From assembly GCA_944376035.1 (NCBI GenBank), contig CALWBJ010000082.1, forward strand, positions 1-16,797: 16,797 nucleotides of DNA. Reading direction: 5' to 3'. The notes beneath the pieces were generated by a model. The model searched no databases. It was not told the origin of the DNA and worked only from the letters and a program-made list of their open reading frames with translations. Both the position numbers and the translations under genes were made by a program. Of this stretch, positions 1 through 7,144 are shown one piece after another (the stretch's first letter is position 1; every line of letters begins with the position of its first letter). Source of the DNA: an uncultured Clostridia bacterium (GTDB lineage Bacteria > Bacillota > Clostridia > Christensenellales > Borkfalkiaceae).

Positions 1-84
1 CGATAAAGCAATCAGTAAAATAAAAATAAGCCATTCGTAAGATATTAGTTTGCTTTTCTTTTTTTGCGTGATTTCAAATGTCAT
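1..84 (-). CDS. N-terminal fragment of a probable membrane protein (gene continues beyond the window start)
   Basis: An open frame starts with ATG at 84-82 and runs off the left edge after 28 codons. The visible peptide begins MTFEITQKKKSKL and continues into a hydrophobic run (SYEWLIFILLIALS). A short basic cytosolic head followed by a membrane segment is the usual look of a signal anchor or the first helix of a membrane protein. No clear Shine-Dalgarno sequence precedes the ATG. A sigma-A-like promoter on the same strand lies about 240 nt upstream (325-354). The family cannot be named from 28 residues, and the call rests on composition and context only. Confidence 0.5.
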   Translation of the reverse strand, partial: MTFEITQKKKSKLISYEWLIFILLIALS

Positions 85-403
85 ATTTAATTTTATTATC
101 AGAAAATATGATATATTCCGAGAAAGCAGATTGTTTTTGAATTTATTAATAATTTATTAAATGAAAATAGGTTTCTATTTCATAGTTTAACATGATATAA
201 TCTACTTTAAGCATACGAATGGTATTTAGTTTTTAGATATTTTTTATATTTTAATTAACTGTTTATCGGTATTAAGTTTTTAATTTGTTTTTTGCAATTT
301 GCGCTTTAAGTTAAAAAAAGTTTTATAGTATTGCATATTTTCTTAGAGTGTCAATTATTTTTAGACTTAAAAATAACTTGCGGCAGGTCTTTAAAAAATT
401 TAC
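85..403. other. AT-rich divergent intergenic region upstream of rarA
   Basis: No gene is seen here. The stretch holds an imperfect hairpin at 161-183 (nine pairs with one bulged A, loop GTTT). It also holds an isolated extended -10 match on the plus strand (TGATATAAT, 193-201) with a poor -35 (TTCTAT at 173-178), and a hairpin at 355-376 whose 9-bp arms TTATTTTTA and TAAAAATAA enclose GACT. In DNA this AT-rich the lone -10 match may be chance. The minus-strand promoter at 325-354 and the rarA promoter at 404-432 are listed separately. Confidence 0.5.
325..354 (-). promoter_or_regulatory. Sigma-A-like promoter for the minus-strand gene at the window start
   Basis: On the minus strand the -35 is a perfect TTGACA (354-349). 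An 18-bp spacer follows, then TACTAT as -10 (330-325). Transcription would begin near 318 and reach the ATG at 84 after a leader of roughly 230 nt. The leader is unusually long, so the promoter could also serve something short within 85-318. Confidence 0.45.
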
Positions 404-432
404 TTGAAAAAATATATAAGTTGTGTTAAAAT
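404..432 (+). promoter_or_regulatory. Sigma-A promoter of rarA, giving a probable leaderless mRNA
   Basis: The -35 is TTGAAA (404-409), the spacer is 17 bp, and the -10 is TAAAAT (427-432) preceded by TG in the extended -10 position (424-425). Transcription is expected at 439-440, and the A of the rarA ATG is base 440. No Shine-Dalgarno sequence lies between promoter and ATG. Confidence 0.7.
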
Positions 433-439
433 AACATCT

Positions 440-1744
440 ATGGATTTATTTGATTTGGCAAACGATTATAAAGATTCCGTGCCGCTTGCGGAAAGAATGC
501 GTGCGAGAAATTTAAGCGAGTTTATCGGTCAGGGGCATATTGTTTCCGAAAACAGCCTTTTAAGGCGCGCGATAAAATCGGACAAACTCGGAAGTTGTAT
601 CTTCTGGGGACCTCCCGGCTGCGGAAAAACGACTCTTGCCAACGTCATAGCGAATTCCACCGCGGGCAATTTTGTCAAACTGAACGCGGTGTCGAGCGGT
701 GTTTCCGACGTTAAAAGGGTAGTGGACGAGGCGCGCTCAAATTTAAAAATGTTCGGCAAAAAGACCTATCTTCTTCTTGACGAGTGCCACCGTTTTAACA
801 AGACCCAAAGCGACAGCCTTTTACCCGCGATAGAGCGCGGTGACATTATCTTCATCGGCTCTACCACCGAAAATCCTTATGCGTCGATGACTCCGGCAAT
901 AGTATCGAGATGCAGGGTTTTTGAACTTAAACCGCTGTCCGAAGAGGAAGTCCTGCGCGCGCTTAAAAACGCGGTTGCAGATAAGGAACGGGGACTTGGA
1001 AATTACAATTTAAAAGTTACCGACGAGGCTTACGCGCACATAGCGCGCGTTGCGGCAGGAGATCTTAGGGTGGCATATAACGCCTTAGAACTTGCCGTTA
1101 TAACGACCGCTCCCGACGAAAAAGGTCTGATAACCGTAACGCTTAAAGACGCGGAACAGTCAATACAGCAGAAAGCACTTTCGTACGACGAAAATCTTTA
1201 TTACGATATGCTGTCTGCATTCTGCAAGAGTCTTAGGGGCAGCGATTCCAACGCCGCGCTATACTACATGCACAGGCTGATTAAAGGCGGTTGCGACCCG
1301 CTTCTTATTGCGCGTAGAATTATAGCGCATTCCGCCGAGGACGTGGGTATGGCGGATCCCAACGCATTAGTCGTTGCAACGAACGCTCTTGTCGCTTTTG
1401 AAAAAATAGGCCTCCCCGAAGGACTTTTGCCTCTTTCGGAGGCTGTGGTTTACGTGTGCGAAGCGGAAAAATCCAACTCTGTTTGCGTAGCGATGAACGC
1501 CGCTATACGCGACGCGGTGGACGTCAAGGACGACACGGTGCCGCCTCACCTGAAAAACGCGGTTTTCGGTTCGGAAGAGGATAAAAGCCTTTCTAAAAAC
1601 TATAAATATCCGCACGACTACGGCGGATATGTAGTTCAGCAATACCTTCCTGACCGACTTAAAAACGCCGTATATTATAAGCCGAGCGACAACGGTTATG
1701 AAAAAACCGTTAAAGAAATACGAAAGAGAAAGGGTATGAAGTAA
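440..1744 (+). CDS. rarA: Replication-associated recombination protein RarA (MgsA-family AAA+ ATPase)
   Basis: RarA is a clamp-loader-like AAA+ ATPase acting on DNA at stalled or gapped replication forks. The 434-residue protein has the family N-terminus (MDLFD, then PLAERMR and FIGQ), Walker A GPPGCGKT at 57-64, Walker B LLLDECH at 111-117, sensor-1 STTENP at 141-146 and the arginine-finger segment SRCR near 155-158. The family's C-terminal tetramerisation region follows and ends in the typical KYPHDYGGYV segment. Length is normal. A TTG 36 nt upstream would add twelve residues not expected in the family, and that TTG is the -35 of a near-consensus promoter, so the ATG at 440 is preferred. 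The gene appears monocistronic: 175 nt of A-rich DNA with no clear terminator separate it from tex. Confidence 0.96.
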   Translation: MDLFDLANDYKDSVPLAERMRARNLSEFIGQGHIVSENSLLRRAIKSDKLGSCIFWGPPGCGKTTLANVIANSTAGNFVKLNAVSSGVSDVKRVVDEARSNLKMFGKKTYLLLDECHRFNKTQSDSLLPAIERGDIIFIGSTTENPYASMTPAIVSRCRVFELKPLSEEEVLRALKNAVADKERGLGNYNLKVTDEAYAHIARVAAGDLRVAYNALELAVITTAPDEKGLITVTLKDAEQSIQQKALSYDENLYYDMLSAFCKSLRGSDSNAALYYMHRLIKGGCDPLLIARRIIAHSAEDVGMADPNALVVATNALVAFEKIGLPEGLLPLSEAVVYVCEAEKSNSVCVAMNAAIRDAVDVKDDTVPPHLKNAVFGSEEDKSLSKNYKYPHDYGGYVVQQYLPDRLKNAVYYKPSDNGYEKTVKEIRKRKGMK

Positions 1745-1919
1745 CGAGCGGAAAGAATAAAACTTATGTTAAAGCATGGGCGCATAAAAGGCGCTTAAAA
1801 AGCAAGGTTTTAAAAGTTAAAAATAATAAATACAAAAAAACAAAATAAAAAATAAGTTTAATATAAAATTAAGATAAAATAAAGCAACTTAAAACAATCA
1901 AAGCCAAAAGGAAAAATTT

Positions 1920-4205
1920 ATGGATTACTCAGCAAAATTAAGCAAGGAATTTACTATCAGAGCAGATTATGCCGCAAACATTATCAGACTTATCGACGAC
2001 GGAAACACAATTCCGTTCATAGCGAGATATCGTAAGGAGCAGACAGGCTCCTGCGACGACCAGGTACTGAGAGAATTTGCCGACAGGCTGAAATATTTAA
2101 GAAATCTCGACGCGAGAAAAGAAGAGATTGCATCTGCCATTACAGAACAGGGAAAAATGACCGATGAAATAGCCTTGGCGCTTGCAAAAGCCGAAACGAT
2201 GACAGAGGCGGAAGACATTTACCGTCCGTTCAAGCAAAAACGTAAGACCCGCGCGAGCGTGGCAATAGAAAGGGGATTAAAGCCGCTTGCAGAACTTATA
2301 ATGGAGCAGCGTCCCGAACTTGACGTCATGAAGGAAGCGGAAAAATATATTGACGAAGAAAAGGGCGTTCCCGACGCCGCCGCTGCCGTTCAGGGTGCAT
2401 CGGATATTATTGCGGAAACTATATCCGACGACGCGGAACTAAGAAAACAGATTCGTAAGAAACTCGGAGAAGTCGGTGAAATTTCATGCAAACTCCTTGA
2501 AAACGAAAAAGCCAAGACTTATGACATGTATGCCGATTACAGCGAAAAAATATCCAAAATTCCGCCGCACAGAATACTTGCAATCAACAGGGGCGAAAAG
2601 GAAGAGTGCTTAAAAGTCGGTATAACCATAGAACCCGAAGCCTTTATATCCGCCATACAGTCGGTTTACGTAAAGAATCAGTCTGAAAGCGGTAAAATAG
2701 TATCAGACGCTGCGGCCGACGCTTTTACGAGACTTATTTTCCCGTCGGTGGAAAGAGAAGTAAGAAGCGATCTCACCGAAAAGGCGGGCGAGCAGGCAAT
2801 AAAGATGTTCGAAGTCAATCTCCGTCCGTTACTTTTACAGCCGCCGCTTAAAGGTAAAACCATATTGGGACTTGACCCCGCGTACAGGACGGGGTGCAAG
2901 ATAGCGGTTATAGACTCCGAGGGCAACGTGCTCGACACCGCCGTAGTATTCCCCACTCCGCCGCAGAACAGAACCGAAGAGGCCGCTGAGAAACTTCTTG
3001 CGCTCATTGATAAATACAATGTCAACGTTATTTCCATAGGTAACGGAACGGCAAGTAAGGAATCGGAAATTTTCGTTGCTAAAATGATTAAGGACAGCGG
3101 TAAGGATTTACAGTACGCAGTCGTTAACGAAGCGGGCGCGTCCGTTTACAGCGCGAGTAAACTCGGAGCGGAAGAATTCCCCGATTACGAACCCGCTCAG
3201 AGGAGCGCGGTATCCATTGCGAGAAGATTGCAGGATCCGCTCGCGGAACTCATTAAAATCGACGTTAAATCCATAGGCGTCGGGCAGTATCAGCACGATA
3301 TGCCCGAAAAGAGACTTGAAGAAGTGCTCGGAGGTGTGGTTGAGGACTGCGTCAACAGCGTCGGCGTCGATCTTAATACCGCGTCGCAAAGCCTTTTGTC
3401 TTACGTCGCGGGGCTTAATTCGGGCATAGCAAAAAATATCATAGAATACAGAAAGACCAAACCTTTTGGTTCGAGGGAGGAACTTTTAAGCGTTAAAAAA
3501 CTCGGTGCAAAGGCGTTCGAACAGTGCGCGGGCTTTTTGCGAATACCCGGAGGGAACGTACTGGATAATACGGGCGTTCACCCCGAAGCCTATCCTGCGG
3601 TCGAAAAACTCATGGAAGTTACGGGATATACGCTCGATGACGTCGCAAACGGTAAAATAACCGACATACGCGAGAAAATTTCCGCGCTCGGTTGGGAGAA
3701 AACCGCAGAAAAATGCGGCGTGGGAGTTCCTACACTTACCGATATAGTAAACGAACTTCTAAAGCCCGGCAGGGATATCCGAGACAGTCTGCCCAAACCC
3801 GTGCTCCGCAGCGACCTTATGGACATTAAGGACCTCAAAGAAGGCATGGAACTTGTCGGAACGGTGAGAAACGTTATTGACTTCGGTGTATTCGTCGATA
3901 TAGGCGTTCATCAGGACGGACTTGTGCATATTTCTCAGATTTCCGATAATTTTATCAAACACCCCTCCGACGTGCTTAAAGTCGGCGACGTGGTTAAAGT
4001 AAAGGTTCTGGGCGTAGACCTTAATAAGAATAAAATTTCGCTTACAATGAAAACTTCCGATAATCCCTCAGGTATCAAGACAGGAAACGAAAAAACGGAC
4101 AGGGAAAGAAAAGAAGGAAGAAGAAACGCCGAAAAACGCCGCGAAAAAGAGCCTCAGACAAAAGAAGATCTCTTAGCCGCTCTTTATAAAAAATTCGGAA
4201 GATAA
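1920..4205 (+). CDS. tex: Tex, S1-domain RNA-binding transcription accessory protein
   Basis: Tex is a conserved cytosolic nucleic-acid-binding protein linked to transcription and RNA handling. The 761 residues follow the full family order: an N-terminal helical region with the conserved IPFIARYRKE stretch at about 31-40; a YqgF/RNase H-like domain beginning at G317-L318-D319; a helix-hairpin-helix region at about 475-545 (NTASQSLLSYVAGL); and an S1 domain at about 642-711 (GTVRNVIDFGVFVDIG, then GLVHISQIS). A highly charged tail ends in ALYKKFG. Length is typical. The ATG at 1920 is preceded by AAAAGG at a workable distance. The 119 nt before the start are 62% A and 22% T, an A-rich, probably unstructured leader, and no convincing promoter was found in it. 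A strong terminator lies about 230 nt downstream. Confidence 0.97.
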   Translation: MDYSAKLSKEFTIRADYAANIIRLIDDGNTIPFIARYRKEQTGSCDDQVLREFADRLKYLRNLDARKEEIASAITEQGKMTDEIALALAKAETMTEAEDIYRPFKQKRKTRASVAIERGLKPLAELIMEQRPELDVMKEAEKYIDEEKGVPDAAAAVQGASDIIAETISDDAELRKQIRKKLGEVGEISCKLLENEKAKTYDMYADYSEKISKIPPHRILAINRGEKEECLKVGITIEPEAFISAIQSVYVKNQSESGKIVSDAAADAFTRLIFPSVEREVRSDLTEKAGEQAIKMFEVNLRPLLLQPPLKGKTILGLDPAYRTGCKIAVIDSEGNVLDTAVVFPTPPQNRTEEAAEKLLALIDKYNVNVISIGNGTASKESEIFVAKMIKDSGKDLQYAVVNEAGASVYSASKLGAEEFPDYEPAQRSAVSIARRLQDPLAELIKIDVKSIGVGQYQHDMPEKRLEEVLGGVVEDCVNSVGVDLNTASQSLLSYVAGLNSGIAKNIIEYRKTKPFGSREELLSVKKLGAKAFEQCAGFLRIPGGNVLDNTGVHPEAYPAVEKLMEVTGYTLDDVANGKITDIREKISALGWEKTAEKCGVGVPTLTDIVNELLKPGRDIRDSLPKPVLRSDLMDIKDLKEGMELVGTVRNVIDFGVFVDIGVHQDGLVHISQISDNFIKHPSDVLKVGDVVKVKVLGVDLNKNKISLTMKTSDNPSGIKTGNEKTDRERKEGRRNAEKRREKEPQTKEDLLAALYKKFGR

Positions 4206-4435
4206 AATTATTTTGTTAAATCTTGTTTTTTTTCAATAATTACGGCAATACGGCATGATTTTTGATATTTATTCGGATTTCGCGCGTGAAAATACGAAAA
4301 TCTTGGAATAAAAGTAAAAAGCGTAAAGAATAGAACGGCAAAACAGTGCATTAAAATAGTGCATTTACCGTCAGAATTACTTGGTTTTGAAAATTTGATT
4401 TTCAAAAACGTAAATTGCTATAAAAAAATATTTTT
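4206..4435. other. AT-rich 3' region of tex without a gene
   Basis: No gene is supported. The stretch contains a perfect 10-bp inverted repeat, TTTTGAAAAT (4385-4394) and ATTTTCAAAA (4398-4407), around a TTG loop, and a short direct repeat of AGTGCATT near 4345-4370. It forms a long 3' untranslated region of tex ending in the terminator at 4436. An isolated TTGTTAA near 4214 resembles half of a Rex operator but has no matching half. Confidence 0.5.
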
Positions 4436-4481
4436 CCCGCGGTTTTTTCAGCGTTATATGAATGAAACCGCGGGTTTTTTT
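4436..4481 (+). terminator. Rho-independent terminator after tex
   Basis: The arms CCCGCGGTTT (4436-4445) and AAACCGCGGG (4465-4474) form a perfect 10-bp stem, followed directly by seven T residues (4475-4481). The T-tract ends one base before the -35 of the next promoter. Confidence 0.92.
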
Positions 4482-4482
4482 G

Positions 4483-4511
4483 TTGACAGAGGGCTTAAAT
4501 TGGTGTAAAAT
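4483..4511 (+). promoter_or_regulatory. Sigma-A promoter of the alcohol dehydrogenase gene
   Basis: A perfect TTGACA -35 (4483-4488), a 17-bp spacer and a TAAAAT -10 (4506-4511) predict a start near 4518. The leader is about 80 nt and ends in AAGGAG (4585-4590) ahead of the ATG at 4599. The near-consensus elements suggest a strong promoter. Confidence 0.8.
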
Positions 4512-4598
4512 GGCAATTAAATAAGAGTATATAAAATATTGGAAAAATTTTTGACCGATATACGATATATAAAATATCTTTAATAAGGAGAATCAACT

Positions 4599-5750
4599 AT
4601 GTCAAGAATGGTATTGAACGAAACAAGTTATTTCGGAGCGGGATGCAGAGCGGAACTCGCTACAGAACTCAAAAAACGCAATATGAAAAAAGCGTTTATC
4701 GTATCTGATAAAGACCTCGTAAAATTCAACGTTGTAAAGATGGTTACCGACGTTTTGGACAATGCGGGAGTTGAATATGTGATTTTCTCTGACGTCAAAG
4801 CCAATCCTACCATTGCAAACGTAAAAGCGGGACTTAAAGCCTTCAAGGAGTTCAATCCCGATGTTATAATAGGGATAGGCGGCGGAAGTTGTATAGATAC
4901 CGCAAAGGCTGTTGCCGTCATAATCGCAAACCCCGAATATGCCGATGTAAAGAGCCTCGAAGGACCTGCCGATACCAAGAACAAGGCTTTCCCGATAATG
5001 GCTTTTGCAACTACGAGCGGTACTGCTGCCGAAGTTACCATTAACTATGTTATAACCGACGAAGAGGCAGGCAGAAAACTTGTTTGCGTAGACCCCAACG
5101 ATATTCCGATAGTAGCATTCAACGATGCGGAAATGATGATGAGTATGCCCAAAGGTCTTACCGCCGCGACAGGTATGGACGCACTCACTCACGCTATCGA
5201 AGGTTATATAACCGCCGGCGCGACCCCCATATCCGATCTTCTCTGCTGGAATAGTATAAAATTTATCGCCTACAACCTCAAAGCCGCTGTCGATAACGGC
5301 AATAACGCCGCTGCGAGAGAAGGTATGGCTTACGGCTCTTATGTCGCGGGTATGGCGTTTTCTAACGTAGGTCTCGGAATCGTTCATTCCATGGCGCATC
5401 CTTTGGGAGCAAGATTCGATATTCCGCACGGCGTGGCAAACGCGCTTCTTCTTCCTTACGTTATGGAATACAATAAGAGCGCCGCAATGGAAAAATACGA
5501 AGGCATAGCAAGGGCTATGGGCGTAAATACCAAGGGTATGAGCAAGGAAGAGGCGGCTGACGCTACAATCAATGCGGTCATTTCTCTTTCCAAGTCAATC
5601 AATATACCGCAGCATTTAAGAGATATAAAGATTCCCGAGGAGAGTCTCAATCAACTTGCTAACGACGCGTTTATCGACCCCTGCACGGGCGGTAACCCCA
5701 GAAAGACAAGCGTAGAAGAGATTCTCGAAATCTACAAAAAAGCATATTAA
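4599..5750 (+). CDS. fucO: FucO-like iron-containing (group III) alcohol dehydrogenase
   Basis: This is a cytosolic NAD(P)-dependent, metal-activated dehydrogenase that interconverts aldehydes and alcohols. At 383 residues it closely follows E. coli lactaldehyde reductase FucO along its whole length, as compared from memory. Shared stretches are RMVLNET at the start, the dinucleotide-binding GIGGGSCIDTAKA at 92-104, TTSGTAAEVTINYVITDEE, VDPNDIP, AATGMDALTHAIEGYIT and CTGGNPR near the end. The expected iron ligands are present: D194, H198, H263 and H277. AAGGAG eight bases upstream fixes the start. There are no fucose or rhamnose genes nearby, and the gene has its own promoter and stands alone. 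A general fermentative role (propanediol, ethanol or butanol formation) is therefore as likely as lactaldehyde reduction. The family is certain; the substrate and the symbol are inferred. Confidence 0.93.
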   Translation: MSRMVLNETSYFGAGCRAELATELKKRNMKKAFIVSDKDLVKFNVVKMVTDVLDNAGVEYVIFSDVKANPTIANVKAGLKAFKEFNPDVIIGIGGGSCIDTAKAVAVIIANPEYADVKSLEGPADTKNKAFPIMAFATTSGTAAEVTINYVITDEEAGRKLVCVDPNDIPIVAFNDAEMMMSMPKGLTAATGMDALTHAIEGYITAGATPISDLLCWNSIKFIAYNLKAAVDNGNNAAAREGMAYGSYVAGMAFSNVGLGIVHSMAHPLGARFDIPHGVANALLLPYVMEYNKSAAMEKYEGIARAMGVNTKGMSKEEAADATINAVISLSKSINIPQHLRDIKIPEESLNQLANDAFIDPCTGGNPRKTSVEEILEIYKKAY

Positions 5751-5766
5751 GATAAAAGTGCTTATA

Positions 5767-5801
5767 TGATTTAAATAAGCCGATTAAAATTATTTAAATC
5801 A
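5767..5801. repeat. 12-bp perfect inverted repeat, first of four after adh
   Basis: TGATTTAAATAA (5767-5778) and TTATTTAAATCA (5790-5801) are exact reverse complements around an 11-nt loop. The repeat begins 17 nt after the dehydrogenase stop codon and has no T-tract, so it is not an ordinary terminator. Confidence 0.7.
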
Positions 5802-5810
5802 ACGGATATG

Positions 5811-5860
5811 ACCGTAAGTTTCTTATCGGATATTTTCCGATAAGAAAAATCTGTTACGGT
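5811..5860. repeat. Nested stem-loop, second of four after adh
   Basis: The inner arms TTTCTTATCGGA (5819-5830) and TCCGATAAGAAA (5836-5847) pair over 12 bp with a 5-nt loop. The outer arms ACCGTAA (5811-5817) and TTACGGT (5854-5860) add 7 bp. An asymmetric internal loop separates the two stems. No T-tract follows. Confidence 0.75.
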
Positions 5861-5875
5861 ATTCGGTTAATTGGC

Positions 5876-5902
5876 GCAAAATTCTTAAACAGCAAATTTT
5901 GC
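5876..5902. repeat. 8-bp inverted repeat, third of four after adh
   Basis: GCAAAATT (5876-5883) and AATTTTGC (5895-5902) are perfect reverse complements with an 11-nt loop. Alone this could be chance in AT-rich DNA. Its position between two larger stem-loops is what makes it notable. Confidence 0.5.
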
Positions 5903-5940
5903 AGTTAATAAAACTTGTTTTTATGATAAATAAGATTAAA

Positions 5941-5978
5941 TGCCGCGCCGCCCGTAGTTTAATACGGGCGGCGCGGCA
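5941..5978. terminator. Bidirectional terminator between the convergent adh and gdpd genes
   Basis: A perfect 16-bp, almost wholly GC stem runs from TGCCGCGCCGCCCGTA (5941-5956) to its complement (5963-5978), with a 6-nt loop. On the minus strand it is followed at once by T-rich sequence (TTTAATCTTATTTATC), which suits termination of the phosphodiesterase gene. On the plus strand a five-T run begins six bases later. It is the most stable element between the two converging genes. Confidence 0.8.
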
Positions 5979-6000
5979 ATGTATTTTTAAATATAAAAAT

Positions 6001-6024
6001 TCGGAATTTATATCGGAATTTATA
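6001..6024. repeat. Two tandem copies of a 12-nt repeat
   Basis: TCGGAATTTATA occurs twice back to back, at 6001-6012 and 6013-6024, in the spacer between the terminator and the end of the phosphodiesterase gene. No function is suggested. Confidence 0.8.
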
Positions 6025-6104
6025 AATGTGTTGTCAGGTATCGATAAATCTTATAAAATTTATTTTTTTTATAAAAGAATAATTTTTATCTTTTTTTATA
6101 ACGA

Positions 6105-6833
6105 TTAATCGGGTATAAAATTTTCAAAAATTATGTTTTTGCAATAAGGTTTTATTTTTTGCGCTATGTCTTTATCCGTAACCGTCCAGGCGATAACGGG
6201 CAGATTTTTTGTTTTGGATTTTTTTAATGGCAATCCCGTATATGAATAACTTATAAAGTCGGGTTTGCATAAAAAATTCAAAGACATATGCTTTAATATG
6301 TATTTTATATGCGGCTTTTCGCCTTGTGCGTTTTCGGTGGCAAGTATTCCTCTTAAAAATTCGGGGGCGAGTTTTTTTATCTTGTAAAGGTACATCGGGT
6401 TAAAAGATTGTACTGCGAATTCGCCTTTGTAATTTTTTAAAATATTTACGGCGGTCTCAATAAAGTTTTTATTCGGTTGGTCTTTAAACTCGATTAAAAG
6501 CGGCACTCTGCCGTTTATAAGTTCCAGAACTTCCTGTAATGTGGGGATTTTTTCTTCACCGTTTTTGAGCCGCAGTTTTTTTAACTCCGAGTAATCGGAG
6601 TCAAAAATATTTCCATCCGCTCCCGTCATTCTCTTTAAAGTTTTGTCATGAAAACTCACTATTTCACCATCGGTAGTCATATATATATCAATTTCTATAG
6701 GATAACCGTTTAACGCGGCGTTTTCGTAAGCCGATAGCGAATTTTCTACTATTTTATCGTTCCAAAGTCCCCTGTGCGCGATTGGTTTTGTTAAGAGCCA
6801 ATGCCAAGAGTCTATTCTTAATTGTCTTTTCAT
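6105..6833 (-). CDS. Glycerophosphodiester phosphodiesterase, cytosolic GDPD family
   Basis: The enzyme hydrolyses glycerophosphodiesters, products of phospholipid turnover, to glycerol 3-phosphate and an alcohol. The 242-residue protein shows the GDPD TIM-barrel signature: catalytic HRG at 20-22, EN at 30-31, metal-binding E47 and D49 in EIDIYMTTDG, the second catalytic histidine in FHD (H62), and LLIEFKD further on. No signal peptide or membrane segment is present, so it is probably cytosolic. An in-frame ATG ten codons upstream (6863) lacks a ribosome binding site. The ATG at 6833-6831 has GGAG eleven bases before it and gives the expected N-terminus, so it is preferred. The gene is convergent with the dehydrogenase and divergent from the sigma factor gene. 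No glycerol 3-phosphate transporter or kinase lies nearby. Confidence 0.93.
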   Translation of the reverse strand: MKRQLRIDSWHWLLTKPIAHRGLWNDKIVENSLSAYENAALNGYPIEIDIYMTTDGEIVSFHDKTLKRMTGADGNIFDSDYSELKKLRLKNGEEKIPTLQEVLELINGRVPLLIEFKDQPNKNFIETAVNILKNYKGEFAVQSFNPMYLYKIKKLAPEFLRGILATENAQGEKPHIKYILKHMSLNFLCKPDFISYSYTGLPLKKSKTKNLPVIAWTVTDKDIAQKIKPYCKNIIFENFIPD

Positions 6834-6844
6834 AAAAATTTTTT

Positions 6845-6848
6845 CTCC
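6845..6848 (-). promoter_or_regulatory. Ribosome binding site that decides the gdpd start
   Basis: GGAG on the minus strand lies eleven bases before the ATG at 6833. The upstream in-frame ATG at 6863 has no comparable element. The spacing is on the long side. Confidence 0.5.
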
Positions 6849-6916
6849 GTTAATATCAGTCATTAAAATTTATATATGATTTTTTAACTTCTTTTACTCT
6901 TTTAATATATAGTTTT

Positions 6917-6945
6917 AATATATCAGAAAAAACAATAAAAATCAA
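6917..6945 (-). promoter_or_regulatory. Sigma-A-like promoter of the phosphodiesterase gene
   Basis: Read on the minus strand: TTGATT -35 (6945-6940), 17-bp spacer, TATATT -10 (6922-6917) with TG in the extended -10 position. It predicts a start near 6910 and a leader of about 77 nt. Confidence 0.65.
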
Positions 6946-6981
6946 GAGCATTTTTATAACAGAAATATAATTGAAAACTTC

Positions 6982-7010
6982 TTGCGCGCACTCGCTTTTA
7001 ATGATAAAAT
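6982..7010 (+). promoter_or_regulatory. Promoter of the sigma factor/anti-sigma operon
   Basis: TTGCGC -35 (6982-6987), a 17-bp spacer and an extended -10 TGATAAAAT (7002-7010) predict a start near 7017 and an A-rich leader of about 128 nt. It looks like a housekeeping promoter. An additional self-recognised promoter is possible, but none can be identified without knowing the sigma's specificity. Confidence 0.6.
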
Positions 7011-7132
7011 AAAAAATATAAAACAAATATTAAAAATCAGACTAATCAAGACAAAAATACAAAAATTTAAGAAAATAAAAAAAATTTAAATTTTGTTGCA
7101 ATAAAAACGGCGCTTAAATGATTAACTAAATG

Positions 7133-7139
7133 AAAGGAG
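7133..7139 (+). promoter_or_regulatory. Ribosome binding site that decides the sigma factor start
   Basis: AAAGGAG (7133-7139) lies five bases before ATG 7145. The in-frame ATG at 7130 would put this site inside the coding sequence, so 7145 is chosen. Confidence 0.8.
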
Positions 7140-7144
7140 TGGGT

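Noticed and set aside
202..403. A 6S RNA upstream of rarA
   Set aside because: The length would fit, but the region is too AT-rich, has no closing stem between its ends, and shows no central bubble. A covariance-model search would settle it.
404..439. A TTG start for rarA giving twelve extra residues
   Set aside because: The added residues are not part of the family, no ribosome binding site precedes the TTG, and TTGAAA there is the -35 of the promoter.
4206..4225. A Rex operator for the alcohol dehydrogenase
   Set aside because: Only one half-site (TTGTTAA) is present, directly after tex and nearly 400 bp from the adh start, with no matching half.
4551..4579. A second adh promoter (TTGACC with a TATAAAAT-like -10)
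   Set aside because: The spacing between the elements is about 11 bp, too short, while the TTGACA promoter upstream has correct spacing.
4602..5429. A 275-codon open frame on the minus strand opposite the alcohol dehydrogenase gene
   Set aside because: It is fully antisense to a well-conserved enzyme, rich in Tyr, Cys and Arg in a shadow-frame pattern, and lacks a ribosome binding site or family resemblance.
5899..6108. A 69-codon plus-strand frame between adh and gdpd
   Set aside because: It runs through the GC-rich terminator hairpin and AT-rich spacer, has no ribosome binding site, and its predicted peptide is low-complexity.
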